Positions 7,956-17,154 are shown, counted from the first letter of the stretch. The stretch: 35,291 nt of DNA from RGIG4097 sp964637515 (GCA_964637515.1 CAZWUI010000016.1:1-35291), one strand, 5' to 3'. Notes: generated from the letters alone by a model not told the origin. Numbers and translations are program-made.

Positions 7956-8320
7956 TGGAGGACGTGAGAGTTAAGGAGCTGCAAAAGGCGCTTGGCACTG
8001 CGCTGTATCCGCTCGGCGTGACCGTCCATGAGAGCGAGCTGTTACATGCCGCGCGTGAGGAGTATTACCTTGTGTTTGACGTAGACGCCGAAAACACGGC
8101 GTGGGCAAATGATGCGCCTCTTATGCAGGAGGTGTATGTGACACTGCGATACTACGCGCGGCACGCGCCGGTGCCGCAGGAACACATTGACAGCATCTAT
8201 GCGGTGATGGCAAAACTCGGATATAAGCGCGATGGGATCCCGATCCCCGCGCCGACACTGGCGCCGACTGATTACGTCGGCGAGATCACAGACTGGATCA
8301 GGACGGATGTGGTGCAGTAA
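7955..8320 (+). CDS. Neck / tail completion protein
   Basis: 121 aa. ATG 7955 overlaps the upstream stop; an in-frame ATG at 7916 would overlap the previous gene by 40 bases and is less likely. The pattern KALGTALYPLGVTVHESELL, EEYYLVFDVDAENTAWANDAPLMQEVYVTLRYYARHAP and IYAVMAKLGYKRDG resembles tail terminator/completion proteins of siphophages (Gp17-like). These form the ring that ends tail-tube growth. It lies in the block between closure and major tail proteins. The family is by shape and position. Confidence 0.65.
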   Translation: MEDVRVKELQKALGTALYPLGVTVHESELLHAAREEYYLVFDVDAENTAWANDAPLMQEVYVTLRYYARHAPVPQEHIDSIYAVMAKLGYKRDGIPIPAPTLAPTDYVGEITDWIRTDVVQ

Positions 8321-8739
8321 TGGCGGACGCAGGGCTGGAAGTCAACGTTGCCAAGGCGCTGGGCAAGATTTTTGACGATTACCAAAAGGCGCTTGGAATA
8401 AGCTTGGAGCGCGCACTGGATAAGTGCGCGGATGCGTACATCGCGCAGTTGGAAAAGACCGCGCCCAGACGGGTGCGGGGTGACACTGCGGGGAAGCCGT
8501 ACCACCAAAGCTTTGAGCAGCGGAAAGGTGAGCTTGGGAACGTGGTGTATGTTGGCAATACTAAGACAGTGAGCAGCAAAAAACACCCAACGATCCCACT
8601 GATCAATCTGCTTGAGTACGGGCGGCGCACCAAAAATGGCGATAGCGTCGGCGCGCGACCCCACATGACTGATGCGCTGATTGCAACGGCGGATACGTTG
8701 CAAAAAATCGTAGAGGACGAAATCGAAAGGATGAAGTGA
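8320..8739 (+). CDS. HK97 gp10-like minor neck/tail protein
   Basis: 139 aa. The ATG at 8320 overlaps the upstream stop (TAATG). Helical N-terminus (ALDKCADAYIAQLEKTAPRR) followed by GKPYHQSFEQRKGELGNVVYVGN, IPLINLLEYGRRTKNG and ARPHMTDALIATADTLQKIVEDEIERM. This is the characteristic order of HK97 gp10 family proteins, found in the neck region beside the tail terminator. Its exact place in the virion is not settled for most family members. Confidence 0.82.
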   Translation: MADAGLEVNVAKALGKIFDDYQKALGISLERALDKCADAYIAQLEKTAPRRVRGDTAGKPYHQSFEQRKGELGNVVYVGNTKTVSSKKHPTIPLINLLEYGRRTKNGDSVGARPHMTDALIATADTLQKIVEDEIERMK

Positions 8740-8740
8740 C

Positions 8741-9364
8741 ATGAGTACGAAAACGCAGGCTGCTGCTTATCATGGTATTAGCAATGCCAAGTATGCGATG
8801 CGCGACGCCTCCGGTAAGCCCGGAAGCGATGTGAAGAACATCGCATATGCTAAGGCGATCTCGTTTGAGCCGACCGTTGAGGAGACGGCAGTGTACGCAA
8901 ATGACGCCAAGGTGCTGTCTCTGGTTGCCGATAAGGGTTTTACCGGCACGCTCGGCACGACGGCACAGGATCGCGAACTGGAGACCGCGCTGGGACACAT
9001 GGTTGACACTGCGGTGGGCGCCGCAACGATCAACCTGATCTCGTATAAGCGCGCCGACATCTATTACGAGTACAAGGAGACTACCCCGACCGCAACCTAC
9101 ACTGTTAAGGTGTGGGTGCTCAATGTCGAGATCTCCAAGCCGTCGTCCGTTGAGCACAACACGGATGAGGATCAGCCCACGATTGGCGAGTACGAGTACC
9201 CGATCACCGTCTACGGCGATAAGATCCTTGACAGTGCGGGCGAGGGCACCTACCGCGATGCCAACGGTAACGAGCTGACGGCAACCAAGGTCGTTAAGCT
9301 GCCCGATGACGATGGATATGACACGTTCGGTGACGCCGTCCCGACCGTCAAAATGTCCGTATGA
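8741..9364 (+). CDS. Major tail protein, phi13 family
   Basis: 207 aa. GISNAKYAMRDASG, IAYAKAISFEPTVEETAVYANDAKVLSLVADKGFTGTLGTTAQD and LGHMVDTAVG match the tail tube protein type described for phage phi13 and common in Bacillota siphophages. It forms the hexameric rings of the tail tube. The C-terminal 30 residues (NELTATKVVKLPDDDGYD) may form a surface tail. The stop overlaps the next ATG by four bases. Confidence 0.88.
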   Translation: MSTKTQAAAYHGISNAKYAMRDASGKPGSDVKNIAYAKAISFEPTVEETAVYANDAKVLSLVADKGFTGTLGTTAQDRELETALGHMVDTAVGAATINLISYKRADIYYEYKETTPTATYTVKVWVLNVEISKPSSVEHNTDEDQPTIGEYEYPITVYGDKILDSAGEGTYRDANGNELTATKVVKLPDDDGYDTFGDAVPTVKMSV

Positions 9365-9900
9365 TGATCCGCGTGGGGGGTGTGCTGTACAGCGCATCCC
9401 CATCATTTTTGACGATCTTGCGGTACCGCCTGATGTTTGATCAATCCTATCTTGAGGGGCATGGGGATGGGGATGAGCTGATCGGGCTGGTGTACGTTGC
9501 GATCGATGGCGACAAGCCGGATTATTACACTTTTCGCGATAAAGCGCGCAGCGACCGTGATTTTTGGACGGCGGCGCGCAGTTTTAGGCAGCAGCTTTTG
9601 CGCACGGACGGTCCCATGCGCATGGCAAGGACAAGGTCAGGCGACGCGGCAACAAAAACAGAATATGAGTATACTGTTGTCAGCGTCTGGGCGATGTACG
9701 GTCTGCCGTACCAGCTGCTTGGAGAGATGACGCTTGCGCAGGCGACGCGCCTGATGCAGACCTACATCGATATTAAAAATCCGGAAGATCGACCGAAACC
9801 GATGAGCAGAGAGCAGCGCACGGCATTTTACGGCATTTCGCCGGATCGCGAGGCTCGGCTACTGGAATATCTTAAAAGCCATCCCGAAAAAGCTGAGTAA
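9361..9900 (+). CDS. Tail assembly chaperone-like protein
   Basis: 179 aa lying between major tail protein and tape measure, the position of gpG/gpGT chaperones. Sequence: FLTILRYRLMFDQSYLE, DLIGLVYVAIDG-type core (here ELIGLVYVAIDG), KARSDRDFWTAARSFRQQLL, then YEYTVVSVWAMYGLPYQLLGEMTLAQATRLMQTYID. Such proteins coat the tape measure protein during tail building. No second ORF and no usable slippery site is present: only 33 bases separate its stop from the tape measure start, and both are in the same frame. The phage therefore appears to use one unshifted form. Confidence 0.6.
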   Translation: MMIRVGGVLYSASPSFLTILRYRLMFDQSYLEGHGDGDELIGLVYVAIDGDKPDYYTFRDKARSDRDFWTAARSFRQQLLRTDGPMRMARTRSGDAATKTEYEYTVVSVWAMYGLPYQLLGEMTLAQATRLMQTYIDIKNPEDRPKPMSREQRTAFYGISPDREARLLEYLKSHPEKAE

Positions 9901-9933
9901 AAGAGCACTTTGTGCGGGGACGGAGGGACGAGC

Positions 9934-12900
9934 GTGGGAAAAGGGATCTTAAAAGGCTTAACGATCAAGATCAGCGGTGACACCGTCAATCTTGTGAAAG
10001 AGTTAGACAAGGCCGAACAAGAGAGCAAGCGCTTGGGGAATACTGTCGATTCCCTGCGCAAAAAGCTGGTACTCAAGTGGGACAGCAACACATTTAAGCG
10101 CGCGCAGGAGACGGCGCAAAAAGCCGTCGATCAGACATCTGAGCGCGTGGAAAATCTCAAGGCGGCACTGGCCGAAGTTGAAAAAACCGATACAGGTAAA
10201 ACGCAAAAGCAGATCACAGAGTTAAAAAAGCAAATAGAAAAAGCCGAAGAAGCTGCGGAGCAAGCCAAGAAGCGACTTAACGACCTTGGCACGGTTAAGC
10301 TGGATCATCTGATCAATCAGGCTAACGAGTTAGGTGACAAGCTGGTCAGTTCGGGCGCAAAACTTACAGCAGGGCTAACGACACCGATTGCGCTGGCGGG
10401 CAAGGCGGCAGTGGATGCAGCCAGTGATCTAGCCGAATCGCAAAACGTGATCGATGTGGCCTTTGGTTACTCGGCGTCTGAAATCAATAAGTGGTCGCAA
10501 AATCTGATTGACGACTTTGGTATGTCGGAGCTGTCGGCAAAGACTTATGCCGGTACGTTTAAAACGTTGTCCAACTCCATGGGCGTGGCGGATGAGAGCG
10601 GCAAAGAGATGGCAATGACACTGACGGAGTTGTCCAGTGACATGGCGTCGTTTTATAACGCTGAGCAGGATGTCGCCGCGAACGCGCTTAAAGGCATTTT
10701 TACGGGCGAAACAGAGAGCCTTAAACAGTTTGGCGTCGTAATGACGGACACGACGCTGTCCGCATACGCGTTGAGCAAGGGCATCACAACAACCTATAGC
10801 AGCATGTCACAGAGCGAAAAGGTAATGCTGCGGTATCAGTATGTGACTGAGGCGCTGTCTCAGGCACAGGGCGATTTTGCCAATACCTCCGACAGCCTTG
10901 CCAATCAGCAGCGCAAATTGCAGGCGCAGCTACAGACAACGGCTGCGGAACTGGGCGCGGAACTGCTCCCCATCGTCGAGGATGTGATGGAGGAGGTAAT
11001 CAAGATTGTCCGCGAGTTTGACAACTGGTCCGATGGCAGCAAAAAAACCGTCGTGCAGGTGCTCGCATTGGTTGCGGCGATTGGCCCGTTAATGACGGCG
11101 TTTGGCGGCATTAATAAGCTGGTCGGCGCGGGCGCGGGGCTGTTTAAAACACTCAGCACAGCAATCGGTGCGGCAAGGGCGGCGTACGCAAACGGCACAG
11201 GCGTGGTATCGGCATTTACAAGCGCGCTCAACCTCAACGCAGCGGCGCAGGCTGCGGTGACTGCTGGCGCGTCGCTACTCGTTGGCGTTTTGGCAAACCT
11301 GATAATCAATTTTGTGCAGGCGGAAAAAAGTCTGGAGAATTGCGAGGGGGCACTTGAAAACTTAAACCGTCGGATGGAGGACATCGCACAAAACGGCTTT
11401 GCATCGGCAAGTGAGGAGCTGGCGAAGCTGGATAATGTTGTAGATAATATCATCCCGCGGATTGAGGCACTGGCGAACAAAACCGAGTTGACCAAAGAGG
11501 AGACGGACGAGCTGCAAGCGCTGATCCCGCTCCTTAACGATCAGCTGGGTTACGAGGCAGCATCCTTTGATGCGGCGACCGGGTCGATCAATATGAATAC
11601 CAGCGCGATCATGCAAAACATCCAGGCGATGCGTCAGCGCGCAGTGGCAAACGCCGCATCGCTCGAATATCAGGATTTGGCTAATCAGCTGTATGAGGGG
11701 AAAAAGGATCGTCAGAACCTGATGGCGCAGCTGGACGAAAATACCAAAGCTTACAATGAGCAGGTTAGGCTGATGGGTGAGGCGTCGCTGGGCACCATCA
11801 CGGAGCGCGAGGATATCAAGTCGATGCTTGCGCAGCAGGCGGAGTATGAGGCCGCGCTGAAAAAGAGCATGGACACTATCGCGCAGGAGTACATGTATTT
11901 TGGCGAGACGGCCACCTCGGAACTTAATAAGGTCACAGCGGCAGAGCAAGCCGCGACCGGCGCGACCGTTGCGACACAGGCAGAGCGCAAGGCGGCGTTT
12001 GACGCCGAACTACAGGAGTTGCAATACCAACGGCAGCTTGGCACTGTGCAAGAGGAGACTTACCGCAGTGCGTTGATGGATATCAATAACAAGTACAACT
12101 ACGACAACAAGGAGTTGTGGCGGCAGTATTATGCCGAGTGCTGGGAGATCACCAACAACGGCGAAAAAAATTTGACGCAGGCAGTTAAGTCGGGTGGCAG
12201 CTCCAGATCGTCCGCGACCAGATCGGCAACATCTGAGCAGACTGCGATTGTTAAGCAGGCGTATGAGCAGCAGGTAGCCGCGGCAAAGCAGGCGTATGAG
12301 CAGCAAAAGGCGCTGCTCAAGTCCAATTACGATGCGGCGATCAAGCAAATCGATGCAGAACTCAAAGCTAAGGAAAAAGCGATCAATGCGGAGATTGCGG
12401 CAATCAATAAGCAGATCGAGGCGCGGCGCCGACAGAAGCAGGAGGATAGCTACGATTCGCAAATCAATTCTTTGCAGGCCTCTATTGATTATGGCATGGG
12501 TAAATTTGACGAGTTTACCCTGCGCCAGCTGAAACAGCAGTTGGATGACGTCGAGGAGGAGCGCGCCGATTATCGTTGGGAACTGGAGCAGCAGGATCGC
12601 ATCGATGCGCTGGAGGAAGAGTTGGCAAACGCGCGCGAACTCGCGGAAGCGCAAAAAGAGATGTTGCAGGAAATGTACGAAATGCATTTGGAAATGATTG
12701 AAGAAGAATACCAGTTGCACCTTGAGCAGTTGGACGAGATCTTTAAAACGGCCGATGACGAATTTAAGGGAATCTCCTCCGCGTTTGTGGCGGCGATGCA
12801 GTCGGGTGCTTCGGCGGCTGCGGCCACTTTGATGGCGGCGGTCAATGCAGCTAATGGCGCAGCGTCCAAATTGGCGACGTTGCAGAGCAATAGCAAGGGC

Positions 12901-13011
12901 AAAACAACTGCGATGACCACGGACAATCGCGCGTACTCGATGACACTCAACAATGCAGGTTATACGGATGCACAGGCGGCGCGCGTGTTTAAGATGATGA
13001 TGTACGAGTAG
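9934..13011 (+). CDS. Tail tape measure protein
   Basis: 1025 aa from GTG 9934 (site CGGAGGGA); the frame is open from 9910. It starts MGKGILKGLTIKISGDTVNL, the usual tape-measure opening. Helical and coiled-coil N-terminus (residues 15-125), a conserved minor-tail core (AVDAASDLAESQNVIDVAFG near 155, then DMASFYNAEQDVAANALKGI and GETESLKQFGVVM), hydrophobic segments near 370-385 and 445-460 that may enter the membrane, and a long charged coiled coil at about 770-940 (EEQ-rich). Its length sets tail length. It is the largest gene in the window, as expected. Confidence 0.93.
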   Translation: MGKGILKGLTIKISGDTVNLVKELDKAEQESKRLGNTVDSLRKKLVLKWDSNTFKRAQETAQKAVDQTSERVENLKAALAEVEKTDTGKTQKQITELKKQIEKAEEAAEQAKKRLNDLGTVKLDHLINQANELGDKLVSSGAKLTAGLTTPIALAGKAAVDAASDLAESQNVIDVAFGYSASEINKWSQNLIDDFGMSELSAKTYAGTFKTLSNSMGVADESGKEMAMTLTELSSDMASFYNAEQDVAANALKGIFTGETESLKQFGVVMTDTTLSAYALSKGITTTYSSMSQSEKVMLRYQYVTEALSQAQGDFANTSDSLANQQRKLQAQLQTTAAELGAELLPIVEDVMEEVIKIVREFDNWSDGSKKTVVQVLALVAAIGPLMTAFGGINKLVGAGAGLFKTLSTAIGAARAAYANGTGVVSAFTSALNLNAAAQAAVTAGASLLVGVLANLIINFVQAEKSLENCEGALENLNRRMEDIAQNGFASASEELAKLDNVVDNIIPRIEALANKTELTKEETDELQALIPLLNDQLGYEAASFDAATGSINMNTSAIMQNIQAMRQRAVANAASLEYQDLANQLYEGKKDRQNLMAQLDENTKAYNEQVRLMGEASLGTITEREDIKSMLAQQAEYEAALKKSMDTIAQEYMYFGETATSELNKVTAAEQAATGATVATQAERKAAFDAELQELQYQRQLGTVQEETYRSALMDINNKYNYDNKELWRQYYAECWEITNNGEKNLTQAVKSGGSSRSSATRSATSEQTAIVKQAYEQQVAAAKQAYEQQKALLKSNYDAAIKQIDAELKAKEKAINAEIAAINKQIEARRRQKQEDSYDSQINSLQASIDYGMGKFDEFTLRQLKQQLDDVEEERADYRWELEQQDRIDALEEELANARELAEAQKEMLQEMYEMHLEMIEEEYQLHLEQLDEIFKTADDEFKGISSAFVAAMQSGASAAAATLMAAVNAANGAASKLATLQSNSKGKTTAMTTDNRAYSMTLNNAGYTDAQAARVFKMMMYE

Positions 13012-13025
13012 GGGGGCGAAAAGTT

Positions 13026-13877
13026 GTGAAATCGTTGACGTGGATGCCGGACAACGGCATGACGATCCAGTTTAATCAAAATTTTCCGTTTTACGTCAGC
13101 AACACGGATCTTAATTCAGCGGGCGCGTCATTTTCGGAGTTTAGCCCCGCGGGGCGCGACGGCGTGTATACGGTTGGCGGCAGCTACGAGGTCAAGACGA
13201 TCATCATCCCCGGGCAGATTGTCGCCACCTCGCACGCAGATTTGGAAAAGCGGCGTAATCAGTTGGCAATGGCATTTAACGTCCACAACGAGGGCTGGCT
13301 GATAGCCCATCAGTGGGACGGGACCAAAAAAAAGATCCGGTGCCGCGCCACCGGGAACCCCGCCTACACCGAAAACGTCGGGCTAGGCGAACGATTTACG
13401 GTCACGCTCCGCTGTGACCGTCCTTATTGGCTGGGCTACGATGATATCATCATGCCAATCGGTCAGACGATCCCGATGATGTGCTGGCCGTGGGTTGCGC
13501 CTGTGATGTTTGGGTATGCGGTTGCGGAGTTGACGATTAACAATGCGTCGGGCATCGAGATCCCGACGCGAATTGAAGTGCTGTCGCAATCAACATTGAT
13601 CCAGCTGACGCGCGTATGCGGTAGGCAGTCGGCAACACTGGAGCTTGCGACCACGGTTGATGAGTATCAAAAACTTATCATCGACAGTGATACGGGCGAC
13701 ATCTACCTGCACGATATCATCACAGGCGAGGATATCAACGCATCCAATCGACTGGTTGCCGGGAGCAAGCCCATCACGCTGCTCCCCGGGTTGAATAAGA
13801 TCATGCTGGATAACGGGATTGCCGGTAGCACTCCGCTATCCTACGTGATTTACAATGATCATAGTTTGGCGGTGTAA
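13026..13877 (+). CDS. Distal tail protein (Dit-like)
   Basis: 283 aa from GTG 13026. The N-terminal half has the Dit pattern: FSEFSPAGRDGVYTVGGSYEVKTIIIPGQI, ADLEKRRNQLAMAF and RCRATGNPAYTENVGLGERFTVTLRCDRPYW. The C-terminal half is beta-rich (AELTINNASGIEIPTRIEV, LLPGLNKIML) and looks like the galectin-like domain. Dit rings connect tail tube and tip. It directly follows the tape measure gene and precedes the hub gene, the canonical order. Confidence 0.83.
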   Translation: MKSLTWMPDNGMTIQFNQNFPFYVSNTDLNSAGASFSEFSPAGRDGVYTVGGSYEVKTIIIPGQIVATSHADLEKRRNQLAMAFNVHNEGWLIAHQWDGTKKKIRCRATGNPAYTENVGLGERFTVTLRCDRPYWLGYDDIIMPIGQTIPMMCWPWVAPVMFGYAVAELTINNASGIEIPTRIEVLSQSTLIQLTRVCGRQSATLELATTVDEYQKLIIDSDTGDIYLHDIITGEDINASNRLVAGSKPITLLPGLNKIMLDNGIAGSTPLSYVIYNDHSLAV

Positions 13878-13880
13878 ATT

Positions 13881-15038
13881 ATGGCAATTGTGTTTTTGTA
13901 TGCCCCGCTCCGCACCGAGGGCGAGACGTTTACAACCAATCAGCTGCGCGCGACGTCTCAGGCGTTTGATATCTCGTTTACGCAGCACTATTGCAACGTG
14001 GGCGAGTTTGCGTTTTCGGTGCCGATTATAGACAAGGCCTGTGCGTATCTCTACCCCGGCATCATCATTGCTGTCGATGGCGAGTATTGGGGTGTTGTTC
14101 GTGAGCTTGATCAGGTTGGCGATTATGTAACGGTTATGGGCGAGGATCTTAACGGCATCCTTGCCCAGCGGATCACGCTATATCCGGATCAGCCGGAGGC
14201 GTCCGGGCTACAGGGCTATGACGCAATCAAGGATGTGACGACCGAGGCGCTGGTCAAGTATTTTGTCGACGGCAACGCCGTCAACCCCGCCGACCCAATG
14301 CGCAAGATCATTGGGCTGGAGATTGCCGAGGATCAGGGGCGCGGCGTGGAAAACGACGCCTATATGACGCGCTTTGAGGTGCTGTCAGACGTATTGACCA
14401 AAAATTTGGAGCTGCGCGAGATGGGCTGGCGGGTGACGCCGGATCTTGTTCGCGGCAAATATGTATTTGACGTCTACGAGGGCGTAGATCGCACAGGCAA
14501 TCAATATGACAATCCGCGCGTGGTCTTTGACGTCGAGTTGCGCAACGCACTATCGATTGAGTATATCCTGAGCGCCAAGTCTGAGCGCAACATATTTTAC
14601 GCATCGCTGTCCAAAAATCGCAAGGCGACCGAGGCGCTGACCTGTATGTATGCGCGGGATGATGACTATGTCACATCGGGCATTGATCGCCGCGAACAAC
14701 ACCTCAATGTCTCCATGGACGTTGATGTGCAGGAAAACATATACAACGAGATGCGCGACTACGCGCTCAAGGACGCAGAGCAGTATGACGCAACGCGGAC
14801 GATCACCGTTGAGGATGCAGGGCGATATGTCTACGGTGTGGACTACGCGCTCGGCGACATTGTGACGGTGCAGGCAAGTGGAGGCATTGCGGGCGAGATT
14901 GCCGGACACGCGCGGATCATCACGATTGATACGGCATGGTTGCCGTCTGGGGGACGACAATACACGCTGACGCTCGGTGATGCGCGATTTACGGTGGTCG
15001 ATGTCCTTAATCGCAAAATTAACAACGAGGGAGAGTGA
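13881..15038 (+). CDS. Tail hub protein, ReqiPepy6 Gp37-like
   Basis: 385 aa, ATG 13881. The sequence AIVFLYAPLRTEGETF, DISFTQHYCNVGEFAFSVPI, GDYVTVMGEDLNGILAQRI, VLTKNLELREMGWRVTPDL and DYALGDIVTVQ follows the Siphovirus_ReqiPepy6_Gp37 type. These proteins form a hub (Tal/gp27-like) below Dit and carry the fibres. No peptidase extension is visible, so it is only the hub part. Confidence 0.82.
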   Translation: MAIVFLYAPLRTEGETFTTNQLRATSQAFDISFTQHYCNVGEFAFSVPIIDKACAYLYPGIIIAVDGEYWGVVRELDQVGDYVTVMGEDLNGILAQRITLYPDQPEASGLQGYDAIKDVTTEALVKYFVDGNAVNPADPMRKIIGLEIAEDQGRGVENDAYMTRFEVLSDVLTKNLELREMGWRVTPDLVRGKYVFDVYEGVDRTGNQYDNPRVVFDVELRNALSIEYILSAKSERNIFYASLSKNRKATEALTCMYARDDDYVTSGIDRREQHLNVSMDVDVQENIYNEMRDYALKDAEQYDATRTITVEDAGRYVYGVDYALGDIVTVQASGGIAGEIAGHARIITIDTAWLPSGGRQYTLTLGDARFTVVDVLNRKINNEGE

Positions 15039-15046
15039 GGTTTTGA

Positions 15047-16144
15047 ATGGCAACAAAAATGGGCTGGTTTGACGTACCTCTGGGCGCGGAGACGCGGCAG
15101 CTCGTGTCCACGTCGGATCAGGCAATTGAGTGGATCAATACCAATTTTGGCAAACCGCTCAAATACTACAACTCCGCTGCGGACATGAGATCGATCTGGC
15201 GTGTGATGCTGACTAATGGCATTATCCCGGAGATCCGCACGGCACAGCAGACCACAATCATCCCGGAGACACAGCTGGGGAGCGCGTTTTCTGTGTCGAT
15301 GCAGTCCGGCCTAAATATCCAGATCAATCCGGGCATCGGGTGGATTGACGGCGCGTACTGCATCGTTGACGAGCCAATAGAGGTCACGGTGGCGGCGGGC
15401 ACGATCACGGACATTACCCTGCGGCTTGACATGAGCGGCGACGATGTTACGTTTGCTATCGCGCAAAAGACGCGTTCTGCCGGGACCCCGCAGGCGGCGT
15501 TGATCCGCACGGGAGGCATTTATGAGCTGGGGTTACACTCGATTGAGGTGCCGCCGGGCACGGAAACTCTGACGACGGAGATGATTACCGATCTGCGGCT
15601 GGATGTATCGCCGGGCGTGGACGGAGAGCCGTGCTGCGGCATAGTCGGGAGCCTGTTGCAACCGGACATTACGGCGCTAGTAGACCGCACACTAAAGGCG
15701 TTCCAAAAAGTCTTGGACACCGCAACGCCGCCGGACGGCAACCTTGCCACGGGTATTTTTTTGGTGGACGACAACGAGTATTTTACAGGGCCATCAGTAC
15801 AAACCGCGTTGAACGAGTTGCATGAGACGGTGGCTGCGCTCCTGCCGACAATCAATAAAACATACGCCAAAAAGTCCACCGTGATTGCTGTATCACTGTC
15901 TGCGTCCGGGTGGGTGGGCGATGCCGCGCCCTATACGCAGACAGTGACGGTCGAGGGAGTTGCGGCGGACACCAACGCGCTGGCGGATTATGTACATGCG
16001 GACAATGCGGATGACGAGGCGGCGCTTATGGACGCGTGGGCATGCATCGCGTACTTTGCGCAGGGCGATGGCACAGTCACGGCGATGTGCCTAAAGGAGC
16101 CACCCGGGCAGGATATCGCTGTAAATCTGATTGTGATTGGATGA
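15047..16144 (+). CDS. Baseplate/tail fibre protein
   Basis: 365 aa, ATG 15047 after GAGGGAGAGTGAGG. After an N-terminal segment (residues 1-65) comes a beta-rich module: FSVSMQSGLNIQINPGIGWIDGAYCIVDEPIEV, DITLRLDM, TPQAALIRTGGIYELGLHSIEVPPG and MITDLRLD. This is typical of upper-baseplate or fibre proteins that present receptor-binding domains. The C-terminal part (VSLSASGWVGDAAPYTQTVTVEGV) resembles repeated fibre modules. Substrate unknown. It ends at 16144 where a tiny overlapping ORF begins. Confidence 0.7.
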   Translation: MATKMGWFDVPLGAETRQLVSTSDQAIEWINTNFGKPLKYYNSAADMRSIWRVMLTNGIIPEIRTAQQTTIIPETQLGSAFSVSMQSGLNIQINPGIGWIDGAYCIVDEPIEVTVAAGTITDITLRLDMSGDDVTFAIAQKTRSAGTPQAALIRTGGIYELGLHSIEVPPGTETLTTEMITDLRLDVSPGVDGEPCCGIVGSLLQPDITALVDRTLKAFQKVLDTATPPDGNLATGIFLVDDNEYFTGPSVQTALNELHETVAALLPTINKTYAKKSTVIAVSLSASGWVGDAAPYTQTVTVEGVAADTNALADYVHADNADDEAALMDAWACIAYFAQGDGTVTAMCLKEPPGQDIAVNLIVIG

Positions 16145-16215
16145 TGGATGGGGGTGGCGCGTCTCCTGCCCTTGGCGCCTCGGGCGCATTGGTGGGTGCA
16201 ATCCTCGTGCAATGA
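16141..16215 (+). CDS. Possible 24-aa hydrophobic peptide
   Basis: ATG 16141 overlaps the stop of the fibre gene (ATGA) and opens a 24-codon frame: MMDGGGASPALGASGALVGA plus ILVQ. It is Gly/Ala-rich and mostly hydrophobic. It fills an otherwise empty 88-base gap before the tip protein. The only support is coupling to the upstream stop; it may be chance. Confidence 0.25.
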   Translation: MMDGGGASPALGASGALVGAILVQ

Positions 16216-16232
16216 CATGGGAGGGTAAAAAA

Positions 16233-16874
16233 ATGATTTTGAAATTGGGTGGCAGCGGCGGAAAGATTAAGATTTCCGACGCGCCAAAGATTGCATACTC
16301 GGGCAAATGGCTACAGTGGCATTTGGAGTTTTATGGCGATGAGCTGTACTGGGAGGCATGGTTCTTGACCAGTGGTACGCTGACGGTTGAGGGATCCTAT
16401 ACGGCGGATGCCTGGGGCGTTGGCGGGGGAGGATCTGGCGCATGGTCAACAGACGCTTCTCTGGGCGAAGGCTACGGAGGATGTGCCAACATGGCAACCG
16501 GAGTGAGGTTGACGGGGAAAATGACGGTATCGATTGGCAGCGCCGGGTCTAACGACTTTGATGCTTACGAGTATGGCAGCACACGAGGCGGCAACACCAA
16601 GCTGGGCAACGACCTGCTGGCGTGCTCGGGCGGATATACGAGTGCGATTGCGGGGGCGGGGACAACTAATCGATATCGGTTTTCAGCCGCCGACAAAGCG
16701 GCTGAAAGCAACGGGAACGCCTGGAACTCTATGGGCGGCTGGCTACCGATCGACAGTAACACCACGTTGGCCGACAGTAGCCCAGCAGCAAAACAGGGAG
16801 CGGGCATTGGCGCGGGAGCTGGTGCGCGTGGGCTTGCGCGCCCCGGCGCGCTTGTCATCCGTATCCCAGCATAG
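16233..16874 (+). CDS. Glycine-rich tail tip / adhesin protein
   Basis: 213 aa. ATG 16233 follows GGGAGGG (16219-16225) and gives MILKLGGSGGKIKISD; the longer open frame from 16137 has no good site. Residues 20-60 (SGKWLQWHLEFYGDELYWEAWFLTSGTLTVEGSYTADAWG) lead into a glycine-rich part (VGGGGSGAW, GYGGC) and a C-terminal glycine/alanine stretch (GAGIGAGAGARG). This resembles gp38-type or polyglycine-sandwich adhesins at fibre tips and is a likely host-range determinant. A perfect 10-bp inverted repeat lies inside at 16681-16707. Confidence 0.68.
   Translation: MILKLGGSGGKIKISDAPKIAYSGKWLQWHLEFYGDELYWEAWFLTSGTLTVEGSYTADAWGVGGGGSGAWSTDASLGEGYGGCANMATGVRLTGKMTVSIGSAGSNDFDAYEYGSTRGGNTKLGNDLLACSGGYTSAIAGAGTTNRYRFSAADKAAESNGNAWNSMGGWLPIDSNTTLADSSPAAKQGAGIGAGAGARGLARPGALVIRIPA
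16681..16707. repeat. Perfect 10-bp inverted repeat inside the tip gene
   Basis: TTTCAGCCGC (16681-16690) and GCGGCTGAAA (16698-16707) are exact reverse complements separated by seven bases. No T-run follows, so it is not a normal terminator. It lies in the variable glycine-rich half of the gene. Confidence 0.7.
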
Positions 16875-16890
16875 AGGAGGGGCAAAAAAA

Positions 16891-17154
16891 ATGCGGAAAG
16901 CCATAGTAAAAAATGGGGTTGTGGAAAACGTGATTGAGATCGAGGCAGATGCCTGCGCGGAATACGCAGCTGTTGCGGAGTGCGAGTTGTTTGACATAGC
17001 GCCGTGGGGCATTTGGATCGGGGACACTTATGACGGCGTGGATTTTTGGCGCGGTGAACAAAAACTGCCGCTGCCCGTGGTGCCGCCGGAAGCCCCGGAC
17101 GCGGCCACGATGGAGGCCGCACTGAACGAATTGGGGGTGCAGACACGTGAGTAA
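16891..17154 (+). CDS. Small tail-associated protein, unknown
   Basis: 87 aa, ATG 16891 after GAGGAGGGG. It starts MRKAIVKNGVVENVIEIEAD and has GIWIGDTYDGVDFW, a pattern seen in small genes after phage fibre genes (XkdW-like or fibre-assembly neighbours). The C-terminal part is acidic and proline-rich (LPVVPPEAPDAATMEAAL). No catalytic motif is visible. It overlaps the next gene by 8 bases. A structural or chaperone role is inferred from position only. Confidence 0.6.
   Translation: MRKAIVKNGVVENVIEIEADACAEYAAVAECELFDIAPWGIWIGDTYDGVDFWRGEQKLPLPVVPPEAPDAATMEAALNELGVQTRE

Noticed and set aside
8603..9406. Long minus-strand ORF (267 aa) opposite the tail genes
   Set aside because: It is antisense to the clear gp10-like and major tail protein genes; its translation is a Val/Arg-rich shadow with no domain. 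The same holds for the long minus ORFs opposite portal, capsid, tape measure and fibre genes.
9840..9935. Programmed frameshift from the tail chaperone into the tape measure
   Set aside because: Both genes are in the same frame, separated by a TAA, so a frameshift would not join them.
12010..12720. Leucine-rich minus-strand ORF looking like a membrane protein
   Set aside because: It is the complement of the coiled coil of the tape measure protein, where CTG/CAG-rich codons give false Leu runs.
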